From NCBI RefSeq assembly GCF_001704155.1, contig NZ_CP016294.1:3283501-3347500 (forward strand): DNA of 64,000 nt. The letters are read 5' to 3'. Of this stretch, positions 26,874 through 36,251 are shown piece by piece. How positions within the stretch are numbered: the stretch's first letter is position 1; the number at the start of each line of letters is the position of its first letter. The notes below the pieces were generated by a model that saw only the letters and a program-made list of their open reading frames with translations, had not been told where the DNA came from and did no database searches. Both the position numbers and the translations under genes were made by a program. This stretch comes from Stenotrophomonas rhizophila. GTDB taxonomy: Bacteria; Pseudomonadota; Gammaproteobacteria; Xanthomonadales; Xanthomonadaceae.

Positions 26874-26920
26874 GGGCCGCATCGGTGAAAATCGGGGCAT
26901 CCCCCAAGTTGCGAGCCCCG

Positions 26921-28621
26921 ATGCACCATGACACCGACCTGATCAACATCGTCGCCGTTGGCCTTGGGCTCGCCTTCATCCTGGGTGCGCTGGCCAACAA
27001 GCTGCGTTTGTCTCCGCTGGTCGGTTACCTGGTTGCGGGCATCTGCGTAGGACCGTTCACTCCCGGCTTCGTCGCCGACCAGGCGTTGGCCAACCAGCTG
27101 GCCGAAATCGGCGTGATGCTGCTGATGTTCGGTGTCGGCCTGCACTTCTCATTGAAAGACCTGATGGCGGTCAAGGCGATCGCCATTCCCGGCGCGGTCG
27201 GCCAGATCCTGGTCGCCACCCTGCTGGGCTGGGGCCTTGCCTGGCTGATGGGCTGGCCGGTGATCCACGGCGTGGTGTTCGGCTTCGCGTTGGCCACCGC
27301 CAGTACCGTGGTGCTGCTGCGCGCAATGGAAGAACGCCGCCTGCTGGAAACCCAGCGCGGCAAGATCGCGGTCGGCTGGCTGATCGTCGAAGACCTGGCC
27401 TGCGTGCTGGCCCTGGTGATGATGCCGGTGCTGGCCGGCGTGTTCGGCCCGGATGCCGCCAATGAAACCCACACCGTCGGCAGCGTGCTGGCCAGCATCG
27501 GCTGGACCTTCGTGCAGCTGGGCCTGTTCGTGGCGGTGATGCTGGTGGTCGGCCGGCGGGTCATTCCGTGGATCCTGGAGCGCATTGCCGGTACCGGCTC
27601 GCGCGAACTGTTCACCCTTGCGGTGCTGGCCATCGCACTGGGCGTGGCGTTCGGCTCGGCCATGCTGTTCGGCGTGTCGTTCGCGCTGGGCGCGTTCTTC
27701 GCCGGCATGCTGCTCAACGAATCCGAGCTCAGCCACAAGGCCGCCAACGATTCACTGCCGCTGCGCGATGCTTTCGCGGTGCTGTTCTTCGTCTCGGTGG
27801 GCATGCTGTTCAACCCGGCCATCCTGGTCGAACACCCGTGGCAGGTGCTGGCCACCGCCGCCATCATCATGTTCGGCAAGTCCGCTGCCGCGTTTTTCAT
27901 CGTGCGTGCGTTCGGCCACCCCAACGGCACCGCGCTGACCATTTCGGCCAGCCTGGCGCAGATCGGCGAGTTCGCCTTCATCATCGCCGGCCTGGGCGTG
28001 AGCCTGAAGATCCTGCCGCCCACCGGCCAGGCACTGGTGCTGGCCGGCGCGCTGATCTCGATCATGCTCAACCCGCTGGTGTTCGGCCTGCTCGACCGCT
28101 GGCTGGTGAAGCACCAGGAGACCCCCGCCGCCGCCGTGGAAACCGAATTGCCGCCCGGCCCCTCGCTGGACCTGCACGACCACGCCATCGTGATCGGCTA
28201 CGGCCGGGTCGGCAGCGCGCTGGCGCAGGTGCTGCGTGACCGCGGCGTGCCGGTGCTGGTGATCGATGACAACAAGGAGCATGTGGCCGAAGCACACGCC
28301 GCCGGGCTGCCGGCGATCCGTGGCAGTGCCGCCTCCGACCGCGTGCTGGCCGAAGCCCATCCCGAACGCGCCAAGATCGCGGTGCTGGCCATTCCGCAGC
28401 CGCTGGAGGCGGGCGAAACCCTGGCCAAGCTGCGCGCGCTCAACCCGGGCCTGACCCTGCTGGCGCGGGCGCACAGCGACGCCGAGGTCAAGCACCTGCT
28501 CGAACACGGCGCCGACGGCACGGTGATGGCCGAACGCGAACTGGCGTACTCGCTGGCCGAAATGGTCATGGCCACCCCGCCCTACCGCAACATCGGCAAG
28601 CACACCATTCCGGTGGTTTAA
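26921..28621 (+). CDS. ybaL: YbaL-type cation:proton antiporter (CPA2 family)
   Basis: Inner-membrane protein of 566 residues. The start is the ATG at 26921 (MHHDTDLINIVAVGLGLAFI). About 12 membrane helices occupy residues 8-395, with CPA2 landmarks LSPLVGYLVAGICVGPFTPG, MLLMFGVGLHFSLKDL and SASLAQIGEFAFIIAGLG. A C-terminal RCK/TrkA-N nucleotide-binding domain begins at HAIVIGYGRVGSALAQVL, with the GxGxxG pattern. Related to KefB/KefC; ion specificity not determinable here. Confidence 0.9.
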   Translation: MHHDTDLINIVAVGLGLAFILGALANKLRLSPLVGYLVAGICVGPFTPGFVADQALANQLAEIGVMLLMFGVGLHFSLKDLMAVKAIAIPGAVGQILVATLLGWGLAWLMGWPVIHGVVFGFALATASTVVLLRAMEERRLLETQRGKIAVGWLIVEDLACVLALVMMPVLAGVFGPDAANETHTVGSVLASIGWTFVQLGLFVAVMLVVGRRVIPWILERIAGTGSRELFTLAVLAIALGVAFGSAMLFGVSFALGAFFAGMLLNESELSHKAANDSLPLRDAFAVLFFVSVGMLFNPAILVEHPWQVLATAAIIMFGKSAAAFFIVRAFGHPNGTALTISASLAQIGEFAFIIAGLGVSLKILPPTGQALVLAGALISIMLNPLVFGLLDRWLVKHQETPAAAVETELPPGPSLDLHDHAIVIGYGRVGSALAQVLRDRGVPVLVIDDNKEHVAEAHAAGLPAIRGSAASDRVLAEAHPERAKIAVLAIPQPLEAGETLAKLRALNPGLTLLARAHSDAEVKHLLEHGADGTVMAERELAYSLAEMVMATPPYRNIGKHTIPVV

Positions 28622-28770
28622 CGGGCCGCCAGCGGCACGCAGATATCGGCGCGCAGGATCGTCTCGGGGACGTCCTCAGGGTCGTCCAGATCCGCAGCGC
28701 GTGTCGGATCTTGCGCACCTGAGGGCGGATCGTAGCGCTTCGGCGTCCTCCGGTGTGATGGCGATCCGGT
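28618..28770 (-). pseudogene. Possible remnant of a GyrI-like effector domain
   Basis: The 304-bp gap between ybaL and the M28 peptidase contains, on the minus strand, a frame ending DDPEDVPETILRADICVPLA. This resembles the usual C-terminus of GyrI-like/AraC effector-binding domains (aspartate-proline pair, then RxDxCVP). Upstream in the frame nothing fits the rest of the domain and no start codon with a ribosome site is seen, so at most a decayed fragment is present. The assignment rests on about 20 residues and is weak. The remainder of the gap shows no gene. Confidence 0.3.
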
Positions 28771-28925
28771 CCGTAATGAGCACCGCGTTGCGGAAGCGGG
28801 CCCGGGTCTGGCAAACGCAACTACTCCCATGGGCAACTTCGGCACGCGCGTGCACTGTGCATCGCACCGGCGCCCCGCCACCTGCACCGCAGCGGCCACG
28901 GCGCTCCCTCAACGAGGAGGTTGTT

Positions 28926-30812
28926 ATGCCGCTCGATATTTCGTTGGTCCGCCGCGCCCAGGGCGAGTTCAACAACAGGATCGCGCAGCCTCGCGGCGTG
29001 CAGGCGCTGCCAGGCCGGACGGGCCCGCTGACGGTACGAAACGGCCAGCAATGGCTGGTTGCCGCACTGGCCCTATCCTCGGCGATGGCCATCGGTCGCA
29101 TGCCGCCGCGCGGCGTGAGGGCGCCGGCGGGCGACCCGATGCCATTGCCGGGCGCCAGGGCGCAGGGGGGCATCGATCACCAGGCCGTGCCGATGCTCGG
29201 CGATGCGCCAACGGCGCCCGTGGTCGCACTCGAACATATCGCCAATGGCGCCACGCTCGGCTGCATCGCGTCCCCCCGGCACTGTCCGCAGACGCTGGCC
29301 GCCAGCCTGCTGACCTACGGAGCGCTGACGGCCAGCACGATAGGAAGCGGTGTGTTGGGCTACGCACTGGGGCGTTCCACTGCGCCCGCAGCCGGCACCG
29401 AAGCGTCGCGAGAGTCATCCCCGTCCCTGCCGCAGTCGCTGTATGCGCTGCTGCCGGACGAGCAGCGCATGCAGCTGCTGCAGATCGTCCGCGACTGCGG
29501 CACCGATGCGGCGGCCTGCACCGCCCCGGCGATCCGGTCGCTGCTGCAGGAACTCCCTGAAGCCACCCGTCGGCAGATCATGGTGACGCTGGGCGTGGCC
29601 CGCCATGCTGAAACGCACACGCACGGCGGCTGGCCCGCCGGTGCCGACGCGGCCGCACTGGCGCCCATGCTGTCTTGGGTGGATTGGGCGGCGGACCTGC
29701 TGGGCAGCGTGGTGAGCCCGGCGCAGGCATGCTTCCAGCTGGATCTGGAGCAGATCGCACAGGCCACACTGGAGGCACAACAGCCGGGCATGACCGGTGC
29801 ACAGCGCGAGGTAGCCGCCAACATCGCGCGTTTCGACACGCTTCGTGCGCTGTTCCGGCGCGACGGGCACACGCTGCAGCAGCTGCCGTTCTCCGGCAGC
29901 ACCCGCGACTCCTTCGGCTTCGACCGGACCTATAACGGCTGCAATCTGATGTTGGAGTTTGCCGGCGCCGGCACCCCCCGACGCACGTTGATGGTGCTCG
30001 CCCATGGCGACATGACCGGCGCGCGCGAAGGCTCCAGCGGTGCCAGCGACAACGGCACCGGGCTGGCCACACTGCTGGCGCTGGCACGGAAGCTGGGCGC
30101 GGCAACGCTGCCCGACGGCGTTCGCGTCCAACTGCTGGTGTCGGATCTGGAGGAGCACGGCATGCTCGGCGCCAAAGCCTTCGTCGAACGATGCCTGGCG
30201 CAGGCCAGCTGCCCCGATGTGGCGCTCAATCTGGACATGACCGGGCGCGGCGACGGCATGACGTTGTCCGGCTCGGACCGCCACCACTTCTACATGGACG
30301 GTGATTCGCGTGCGCTGCAGCCACCGCCGGCTCCGGTCACCGCCGCCGAAGCGCAGCTGCGTGGGCTGCTCGAAGCCGCTGCCGGCCAGGTCGGCCTGAC
30401 CGTGCATGACAGCGCGGGCTGGGTAATGCAGTCCGACCATATTCCCTTCCAGCGCGACGGCGTGCCGGCGCTGGGAATGAACCTGGCCGATGCGGCCGAC
30501 ATCACGCTTGAACGCGACATGCAGCAGGCGCGTACGCGGTTGTGGCTGGCCAATGCGGAGGTGGACTGGAGCCGGTTCGAGCACTACCTCAATGGCACCC
30601 TGGGACCGGATGAGACGCAGGCGATGGAAACGCGGATGGACGCCATGGAACACGCCATGCACACCTACAAGGCGTTGCCACTGTCACGCGCGATGGCCAA
30701 CATCCACAACCGCCACGACCAGCTCGACCAGGTCGACCCGCGTCGCGCCATGGCCGCGCTCGCCGTGATCGAGAATGCCATCGACGCGTGGGTGCACGCG
30801 CCGGCGCCCTGA
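28926..30812 (+). CDS. M28-family zinc metallopeptidase with an unusual N-terminal module
   Basis: Protein of 628 residues; GAGGAGG sits 5 bp before the ATG at 28926. The catalytic domain (about 335-535) has all M28 ligands: His360 (AHGD), Asp375 (SDNGTG), Glu409/Glu410 (EEHG), Asp437 (NLDMTGRGD) and His505 (SDHIPF). The N-terminal ~155 residues are not a classic signal peptide. A polar head with RRAQGEF is followed by a hydrophobic stretch (43-57), then GCIASPRHCPQ and a Gly-rich hydrophobic segment ending VLGYALG (about 124-149). The same module begins the M13 protease at 32372. Residues ~160-335 are unassigned. Likely exported or membrane-anchored; substrate unknown. Confidence 0.82.
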   Translation: MPLDISLVRRAQGEFNNRIAQPRGVQALPGRTGPLTVRNGQQWLVAALALSSAMAIGRMPPRGVRAPAGDPMPLPGARAQGGIDHQAVPMLGDAPTAPVVALEHIANGATLGCIASPRHCPQTLAASLLTYGALTASTIGSGVLGYALGRSTAPAAGTEASRESSPSLPQSLYALLPDEQRMQLLQIVRDCGTDAAACTAPAIRSLLQELPEATRRQIMVTLGVARHAETHTHGGWPAGADAAALAPMLSWVDWAADLLGSVVSPAQACFQLDLEQIAQATLEAQQPGMTGAQREVAANIARFDTLRALFRRDGHTLQQLPFSGSTRDSFGFDRTYNGCNLMLEFAGAGTPRRTLMVLAHGDMTGAREGSSGASDNGTGLATLLALARKLGAATLPDGVRVQLLVSDLEEHGMLGAKAFVERCLAQASCPDVALNLDMTGRGDGMTLSGSDRHHFYMDGDSRALQPPPAPVTAAEAQLRGLLEAAAGQVGLTVHDSAGWVMQSDHIPFQRDGVPALGMNLADAADITLERDMQQARTRLWLANAEVDWSRFEHYLNGTLGPDETQAMETRMDAMEHAMHTYKALPLSRAMANIHNRHDQLDQVDPRRAMAALAVIENAIDAWVHAPAP

Positions 30813-30819
30813 TGAAAAC

Positions 30820-30851
30820 CCACCCCGGCCGGCCCGCACCGGCCGGGGTGG
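30820..30851. terminator. Bidirectional hairpin between the M28 gene and metY
   Basis: Perfect 13-bp arms CCACCCCGGCCGG and CCGGCCGGGGTGG around CCCGCA. It lies 7 bp after the M28 stop and 7 bp before the convergent metY stop. On the minus strand the hairpin is followed by TTTTCATC, a short U-run. Confidence 0.75.
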
Positions 30852-30858
30852 TCCCGCC

Positions 30859-32160
30859 TCACGCCTTGGCCAGCGCCTGCTCCAGATCGGCCAGCAGGTC
30901 GTCAACGTGTTCGATGCCGATCGACAACCGCACGGTGTCTTCGCTCACCCCGGCGCGTTCCAGTTCCGCCGCGTCCAGCTGGCGGTGCGTGGTCGATGCC
31001 GGATGGGTGGCCAGCGACTTGGCATCGCCCAGGTTCACCAACCGGGTAAACAGCCGCAGGGCATCCAGGAAGCGCGCACCCGCCGCGCGGCCACCCGGCA
31101 GGCCGAAGGTCAGCACACCCGAGCCATGCCCGCGCAGGTAACGCTGCACCAGCGCGTGCTCGGGGTGATCGGGCAGCGCTGCGTAGTTCACCCACGCCAC
31201 CTTGGCGTGGTCGCGCAGGAAACCGGCAATGGCGAGCGCGTTGGCATTGATCCGGTCCAGCCGCAGCGCCAGCGTTTCGATGCCCTGCAGGATCAGGAAG
31301 GCATTGAACGGCGACAGTGCCGCGCCGGTATTGCGCAGCGGCACCACCCGGGCACGCCCGATGTAGGCCGCAGGACCCAGCGCCTCGGTATAGACCACGC
31401 CGTGGTAGCTCACGTCCGGCTCGTTGAGGCGGCGGAAGCGCTGCTTGTGTTCGGCCCACGGGAACCGGCCCGAATCCACGATCGCCCCGCCGACGCTGGT
31501 GCCGTGCCCGCCCAGGTATTTGGTCAGCGAGTGCACCACGATGTCGGCGCCGAAGTCGAACGAGCGCTGCAGGTACGGGGTGGCCACCGTGTTGTCGACG
31601 ATCAGCGGCACCCCGTGCGCATGCGCGATGTCGGCCACCGCCTGGATGTCGGTGATGTTGCCGCGCGGGTTGCCGATGGATTCGACGAACACCGCCTTGG
31701 TGCGGTCATCGATGAGGCCGGCGAACGCATCCGGGTCGCGGTAATCGGCGAACCGGGTCTGGATGCCGAACTGCGGCAGGGTGTGCGCGAACAGGTTGTA
31801 GGTGCCTCCATACAACGCGCTGGACGCCACGATGTTGTCGCCCGCTTCGGCGATGGTCTGGATCGCATAGGTGATGGCCGCCTGCCCCGATGCCAGCGCC
31901 AGTGCGCCGATGCCGCCTTCCAGCGCCGCCAGGCGCTGCTCCAGCACGTCGGTGGTCGGGTTCATGATGCGCGTGTAGATGTTGCCTGGCACCTTGAGGT
32001 CGAACAGGTCCGCCGCGTGCTGGGTATCGTCGAATGCGTAGGCCACGGTCTGGTAGATCGGCACCGCCACCGCGCGCGTGGTCGGGTCCGGGCGATACCC
32101 GCCATGCACGGCGATGGTTTCCGCTTTCCACGGCGGCAGCGAGGTGTCCGGTTCCGACAT
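30859..32160 (-). CDS. metY: O-acetylhomoserine aminocarboxypropyltransferase (O-acetylhomoserine sulfhydrylase)
   Basis: PLP enzyme of 433 residues in the Cys/Met metabolism family, forming homocysteine from O-acetylhomoserine and sulfide. The start at 32160 gives MSEPDTSLPPWKAETIAVHG. Signature blocks: GNIYTRIMNPTTDVLEQRLA, ALASGQAAITYAIQTI, the PLP lysine in VVHSLTKYLGGHGTSVGG, and C-terminal SIGIEHVDDLLADLEQAL. The length and the TxAVHxG start favour MetY over MetB or MetZ, but specificity between these relatives is inferred. Confidence 0.88.
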   Translation of the reverse strand: MSEPDTSLPPWKAETIAVHGGYRPDPTTRAVAVPIYQTVAYAFDDTQHAADLFDLKVPGNIYTRIMNPTTDVLEQRLAALEGGIGALALASGQAAITYAIQTIAEAGDNIVASSALYGGTYNLFAHTLPQFGIQTRFADYRDPDAFAGLIDDRTKAVFVESIGNPRGNITDIQAVADIAHAHGVPLIVDNTVATPYLQRSFDFGADIVVHSLTKYLGGHGTSVGGAIVDSGRFPWAEHKQRFRRLNEPDVSYHGVVYTEALGPAAYIGRARVVPLRNTGAALSPFNAFLILQGIETLALRLDRINANALAIAGFLRDHAKVAWVNYAALPDHPEHALVQRYLRGHGSGVLTFGLPGGRAAGARFLDALRLFTRLVNLGDAKSLATHPASTTHRQLDAAELERAGVSEDTVRLSIGIEHVDDLLADLEQALAKA

Positions 32161-32371
32161 CGTGAGGTCTCCGCGCACGGTGCGTGCGAAAACGCACCAT
32201 AGCCGAGCCTCACCGCGCCCTGTCATGCCGGTTGCTCATGAGCACCGTCGCTGCGGTGATGTGCAGGGTGCGTTTCGTACCAATCCTATGTGCGTTCTGC
32301 GCGCCCGTGGTCATGATCGCGCTCCGCCTGCGACGGCAGGCACCCACACGACTGATAGTGGAGGTCACGCC

Positions 32372-34855
32372 ATGCGTGCCGATGCCGTACAACAACACCG
32401 CCGCAGCGTGGGCGAATTTCATCGGTCGCTGCGCGGCCAACAGCCCGCGCAGGATCACGCCCGGCACCAGCGGTTCGGTAGCGCCCATCCACCGCTGCTG
32501 CGCGTTGGCAACGCGGGCGTGCTCACCCTTGCCGCGCTCTCCAGCCTGATCGTACCGGCGTCCGCGTCGGCCGCGGCGCGCGCGGATTCGACGCCGCCGG
32601 TACGGCCGGCGCTGCTGCCTGGTGCGGGCGCGTCGCGGGGCGAGGCGTACCTGGCCGTGCCGGCGCAGGATCCATTGAACGGAATTGCTTCAGCGACCGC
32701 TGCAGGCTGCCTGTCGCGACCCCGCCAGTGTCCGCAACTCCTCGCCGGTGCCGCCGTCACCGCGCTGGGCGGTGCGCTCGTCGGCGGGTGGTTGGGCTAC
32801 CAGGCTGGCCACCGCGCAGCCCGGGACGAGTGCGATACACGCTTCGCGGGTCTCCCTGCCGCCGACTCGCAGGTTCAGACGCCGGAGACCGCCGATGGCC
32901 TACCCCCGCCGATGCGCTTCAGCCCGGCCGACCTCGATCCTGCCCACTCGCCGTGCGACTCGCTGTACGACCATGTCAATGCGCGTTGGCACGCCACCGC
33001 AACCCGGCCGGACGACCAGTCGCGCTGGGACGTACCGGCCATGCTGCAGGATCGATCCCTGGCCCTGCAGCGGCGGTTGGCCGAGCAGGCGGCAAGGCTT
33101 GAGCTGCCTACGCCTGCCGAAAGAATCGTCGCCGATCTCTGGACGACCGGCATGAACCAGCACCGGATCAACGCCGAAGGCATCTCCCCTTTGCGCGATG
33201 AACTCGCCGCGATCGACGGGCTTCAGTCACCCGCCCAGATCGAGGCCCATCTGCATGCACTCACCGCCGCCGGGATCAACCCGGTGTTCGGCTTTGGCGT
33301 GGACCGCGACATGGACGCGCGCGATACGCAGATCGCCTACGCCTTCCAGGGCGGCCTCGGGATGCCGGATCGCAGCTACTACCTGACGGACGACCACGTC
33401 GAAGCCGCGCTGGGCTACCGCGCGCATGTTGCCCATGTGCTGCGCCTGGCCGGAGACGCACCGGCCGACGCCGAACGCCAGGCCGATGCGGTATTGGCGC
33501 TGGAACGCCGGTTCGCCAATGCGTCCACTCCATGGGAGGAGTTGAACGCCAACCTCACCCATTACTACCATCCGGTCAGCCTGGCAGAGGCCGACGCGCT
33601 GACGCCCGGGTTCCGCTGGAGCGCGCTGTTCCAGTCGCTGGGCGTGGCCCCTCCCGACCGCTTCTCGCTGCCCACGCCCGGATTCCACCAGGAGGTCGCT
33701 GCGGCCCTGACCACGGAGGATCCGGCCACCTGGCGCGCCTACCTGCGCTTCCATACGCTGGATTCGGCCAGCCCGTTCCTGGGCGACGACTTCGTGCGTG
33801 CGCACCACGCCTTCCACGCGCGCACGCTGCAGGGCCAGGATGCGATGCCACCGCGCTGGAAGCAGGTGCTGGCCGCCATCGAGCGGGTGGCGGGCGAAGC
33901 GATCAGCGAGCTGTATGTGCCGGTCGCATTTCCCACCGAAACGCGCGAGGCCGTCAATGCGCTGGTCGAGCAGATCACCGCTGCATTGAAACGCCGCCTG
34001 CAGGTCGTGCCCTGGATGGACCCCGATACCCGCGCCACGGCCCTGCGCAAGGCGGACCGGCTTCGTACCCGCATCGGCCACCCCGAGCACTGGCCCGACT
34101 GGTCCGGACTGCACACCGAATCCTGCGGCTACCTGCGCAACCTGCGCCGGGCAACCGCTTTCGTACAGCGCAGGGAACTGGCGCGACTGGGCGCGCCGGT
34201 GGACCCTTCAACCTGGCGGATGACCGCGCAGACCGTCGACGGTTACTACGACATGCTGGAGGAAGAACCCTACATCGCCCTCTCGGCGGCGCTGCTGCAG
34301 CCGCCCTACTTCGACATCGACGCCGGTCCCGTCAACTACGGTGCGATCGGGGTGGTGATCGGGCATGAGCTGTCGCATGCGTTCTCCGCCGAATCCAGCC
34401 AGTTCGGCATCGACGGCGGCCTGCAGGGGTGGTGGAGCGACGCCGACCACCAGCGCTACGCCGCGCTGTCAGCGCGCTTGGCGGCACAGTTCGACCAGCA
34501 GCAGGTCGACGGCGTGGCGATCAACGGACAGCTGACAGCCAGCGAGAACATGGCCGATCTGGGCGGACTGTCCATTGCCCTGGACGCGCTGCTGCATGTC
34601 ACGGACAACCAGACCGATCCGGTGCCGGACAGGCTGGGCATCGTGCGGGACTTCTTCGTGGGCGGGGCCGTTACCCACCGCCGCCTGCACACCGCCCAGC
34701 GGTTGCGGCAGGACGCGGAAACCGACGTCCACGCCTTCGGCGCCCCGCGCGCCAATGTGGGCCCGGCCAATCTGCCGGCCTATGCCCAAGCCTTCAACTG
34801 CACGCCGGGAACACCGATGACCCGCACCGATGCGGAACGGGTGGTCTACCTCTGA
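32372..34855 (+). CDS. M13-family (neprilysin/PepO-like) metallopeptidase with the same N-terminal module
   Basis: Protein of 827 residues; GGAGGT lies 6 bp before the ATG at 32372. The M13 N-domain begins near residue 180 (CDSLYDHVNARWHA). Zinc motif HELSH is at 665-669, the third ligand ENMAD at 725-729, and the C-terminus CTPGTPMTRTDAERVVYL is the family ending. The first ~150 residues are unlike M13 proteins: polar head with RRSVGEF, hydrophobic stretch (48-62), GCLSRPRQCPQ and a Gly-rich hydrophobic segment ending WLGYQAG. This matches the M28 protein at 28926. Probably exported or anchored; endopeptidase acting outside the cytoplasm. Confidence 0.88.
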   Translation: MRADAVQQHRRSVGEFHRSLRGQQPAQDHARHQRFGSAHPPLLRVGNAGVLTLAALSSLIVPASASAAARADSTPPVRPALLPGAGASRGEAYLAVPAQDPLNGIASATAAGCLSRPRQCPQLLAGAAVTALGGALVGGWLGYQAGHRAARDECDTRFAGLPAADSQVQTPETADGLPPPMRFSPADLDPAHSPCDSLYDHVNARWHATATRPDDQSRWDVPAMLQDRSLALQRRLAEQAARLELPTPAERIVADLWTTGMNQHRINAEGISPLRDELAAIDGLQSPAQIEAHLHALTAAGINPVFGFGVDRDMDARDTQIAYAFQGGLGMPDRSYYLTDDHVEAALGYRAHVAHVLRLAGDAPADAERQADAVLALERRFANASTPWEELNANLTHYYHPVSLAEADALTPGFRWSALFQSLGVAPPDRFSLPTPGFHQEVAAALTTEDPATWRAYLRFHTLDSASPFLGDDFVRAHHAFHARTLQGQDAMPPRWKQVLAAIERVAGEAISELYVPVAFPTETREAVNALVEQITAALKRRLQVVPWMDPDTRATALRKADRLRTRIGHPEHWPDWSGLHTESCGYLRNLRRATAFVQRRELARLGAPVDPSTWRMTAQTVDGYYDMLEEEPYIALSAALLQPPYFDIDAGPVNYGAIGVVIGHELSHAFSAESSQFGIDGGLQGWWSDADHQRYAALSARLAAQFDQQQVDGVAINGQLTASENMADLGGLSIALDALLHVTDNQTDPVPDRLGIVRDFFVGGAVTHRRLHTAQRLRQDAETDVHAFGAPRANVGPANLPAYAQAFNCTPGTPMTRTDAERVVYL

Positions 34856-34992
34856 TCCGTCTGGAGCGGGGACCGCAACTCACATTTCAAACTGCCAGCT
34901 GAACGTGCATACTCCGCGACGGTCGCCCGGGAAGCTTCCGGCGACGTCGCAGCAGGGGCGGGGTCCCTGCGATTGTCACCAAGGGACGGAAC

Positions 34993-35607
34993 ATGCGCTT
35001 TGCCTTACGCACACTGCTGGCGGCTGCGCTGCTGTCGGGCAGCTTCGCCTGCCTGGCCCAGACGGCCACCGGCACGCTGGTCATGGAAGTGGACAAGCTG
35101 CAATCGGAAGTACCGCTCAGCAAGGAACTGCAGGAACTGATCCGCACCGGCGGCGTGGACTGGGGCATCAAGGGCAACGAACTGGTGCTCACCGTGGTCG
35201 ATACCCGGTACCTCGACTTCGACTACGGCTTCACCACCCGCTATGGGTACCGGCACGCGTTGCAGCTGCCGGTGGGCAACTACCGGATCACCGCCGTGAG
35301 CCGGGAACCCCGCCGCAGCTACAGCGAACAGCGGCTGCTGGACCGGGCGACGTTCGTGAACCGCAACGTGGCGTCTTTCACGATCGAAGCCGGCAAGACC
35401 GTCACCGTGCAGGTGGGGCCCGTGATCATGGATGAGGACGCCCTCAATCCGGCGGTATTCATCCCCACCCTGTTCGCCAGCGTGTCCAGCGCGGACGGCG
35501 GCGCACCGGGCGGCGCAGCGCCCCGGCGTAAAGCAGTCACCCTGCGCGACAACAGCTCCACCGCCTGGCCGGATTACCGCGGCCCCATCAAGTTCATTCC
35601 ACGCTGA
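34993..35607 (+). CDS. Secreted protein of unknown family, tandem copy 1
   Basis: Protein of 204 residues with signal peptide MRFALRTLLAAALLSGSFAC, cleaved near LAQ. AAGGGA precedes the ATG. The body is soluble and beta-rich in character: TGTLVMEVDKLQSEVPLSKE, VLTVVDTRYLDFDYGFTTRY, LQLPVGNYRITAVSREP. It ends SSTAWPDYRGPIKFIPR. The next gene, 13 bp downstream, encodes a clear paralogue with the same layout. I do not recognise the family. Confidence 0.85.
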   Translation: MRFALRTLLAAALLSGSFACLAQTATGTLVMEVDKLQSEVPLSKELQELIRTGGVDWGIKGNELVLTVVDTRYLDFDYGFTTRYGYRHALQLPVGNYRITAVSREPRRSYSEQRLLDRATFVNRNVASFTIEAGKTVTVQVGPVIMDEDALNPAVFIPTLFASVSSADGGAPGGAAPRRKAVTLRDNSSTAWPDYRGPIKFIPR

Positions 35608-35620
35608 CCAAGGACGACAT

Positions 35621-36244
35621 ATGCGTTTTGCCATCCGTTTTGCATTGGCTTCGGTGCTGCTGCTGGGCAGCTTCACCAGCTCGGCCGAATCCGAAACCGG
35701 TACCGGTACGCTGGTACTGGATCTCAAGCCGTTCCGTTCCGAAGTGGCACTCAAGCCCAAGATCGAATCGCAGCTCAAGACCGGCGGCATCGAGTGGGGG
35801 CTGCGTGATGGGCAGATGGTGGTCACCCTGCTCAACAAGCGCTTCGTCGATTTCGATGTGAACTACATGACCCGTTACGGCAGCACCCAGACGCTGCAGC
35901 TGCCTGCCGGCACCTACCGCCTGACCACGGTCGGGTTCGAACCGCACACCGGTTTCAGCGTGGAGAAAGTGCTGGCCAAGGGTGCCTACGTGAACCCGGA
36001 CGTCCTGTCATTCACGGTGGAGGCCGGCAAGACCACCACGATGACCATGGAGCCGCTGATCGTCGACGAAGAGCGCACGCTGTTCGCCACCTTCTTCACT
36101 CCCACGCTGTTCACCACCGTGGCGGTGGAAGGCAGCGCCGACACCACGGCAGCGCCCGCCGAGCCGGTGGCGCTCAACGTGCGCGACGAGCGGTCCATCT
36201 CGTGGCCCGATTACAAGGGGCCGCTGAAGTTCGTCGCCAAGTAA
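35621..36244 (+). CDS. Secreted protein of unknown family, tandem copy 2
   Basis: Protein of 207 residues, signal peptide MRFAIRFALASVLLLGSFTS. AAGGA lies before the ATG at 35621. It parallels copy 1 block by block: TGTLVLDLKPFRSEVALKPK, TGGIEWGLRDGQMVVTLLNK, TLQLPAGTYRLTTVGFEP, SFTVEAGKTTTMTMEPLIVD and a terminal SISWPDYKGPLKFVAK. The pair reads as a local duplication within one operon, ending at a strong terminator. Function unknown. Confidence 0.85.
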   Translation: MRFAIRFALASVLLLGSFTSSAESETGTGTLVLDLKPFRSEVALKPKIESQLKTGGIEWGLRDGQMVVTLLNKRFVDFDVNYMTRYGSTQTLQLPAGTYRLTTVGFEPHTGFSVEKVLAKGAYVNPDVLSFTVEAGKTTTMTMEPLIVDEERTLFATFFTPTLFTTVAVEGSADTTAAPAEPVALNVRDERSISWPDYKGPLKFVAK

Positions 36245-36251
36245 CGAAAAA

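Noticed and set aside
32227-32371. PIP-box-like TTCGT with 16-bp spacer to TTCTG upstream of the M13 peptidase
   Set aside because: The plant-inducible-promoter box of Xanthomonas needs TTCGB-N15-TTCGB; here spacing and the second half both deviate, so chance is likely.
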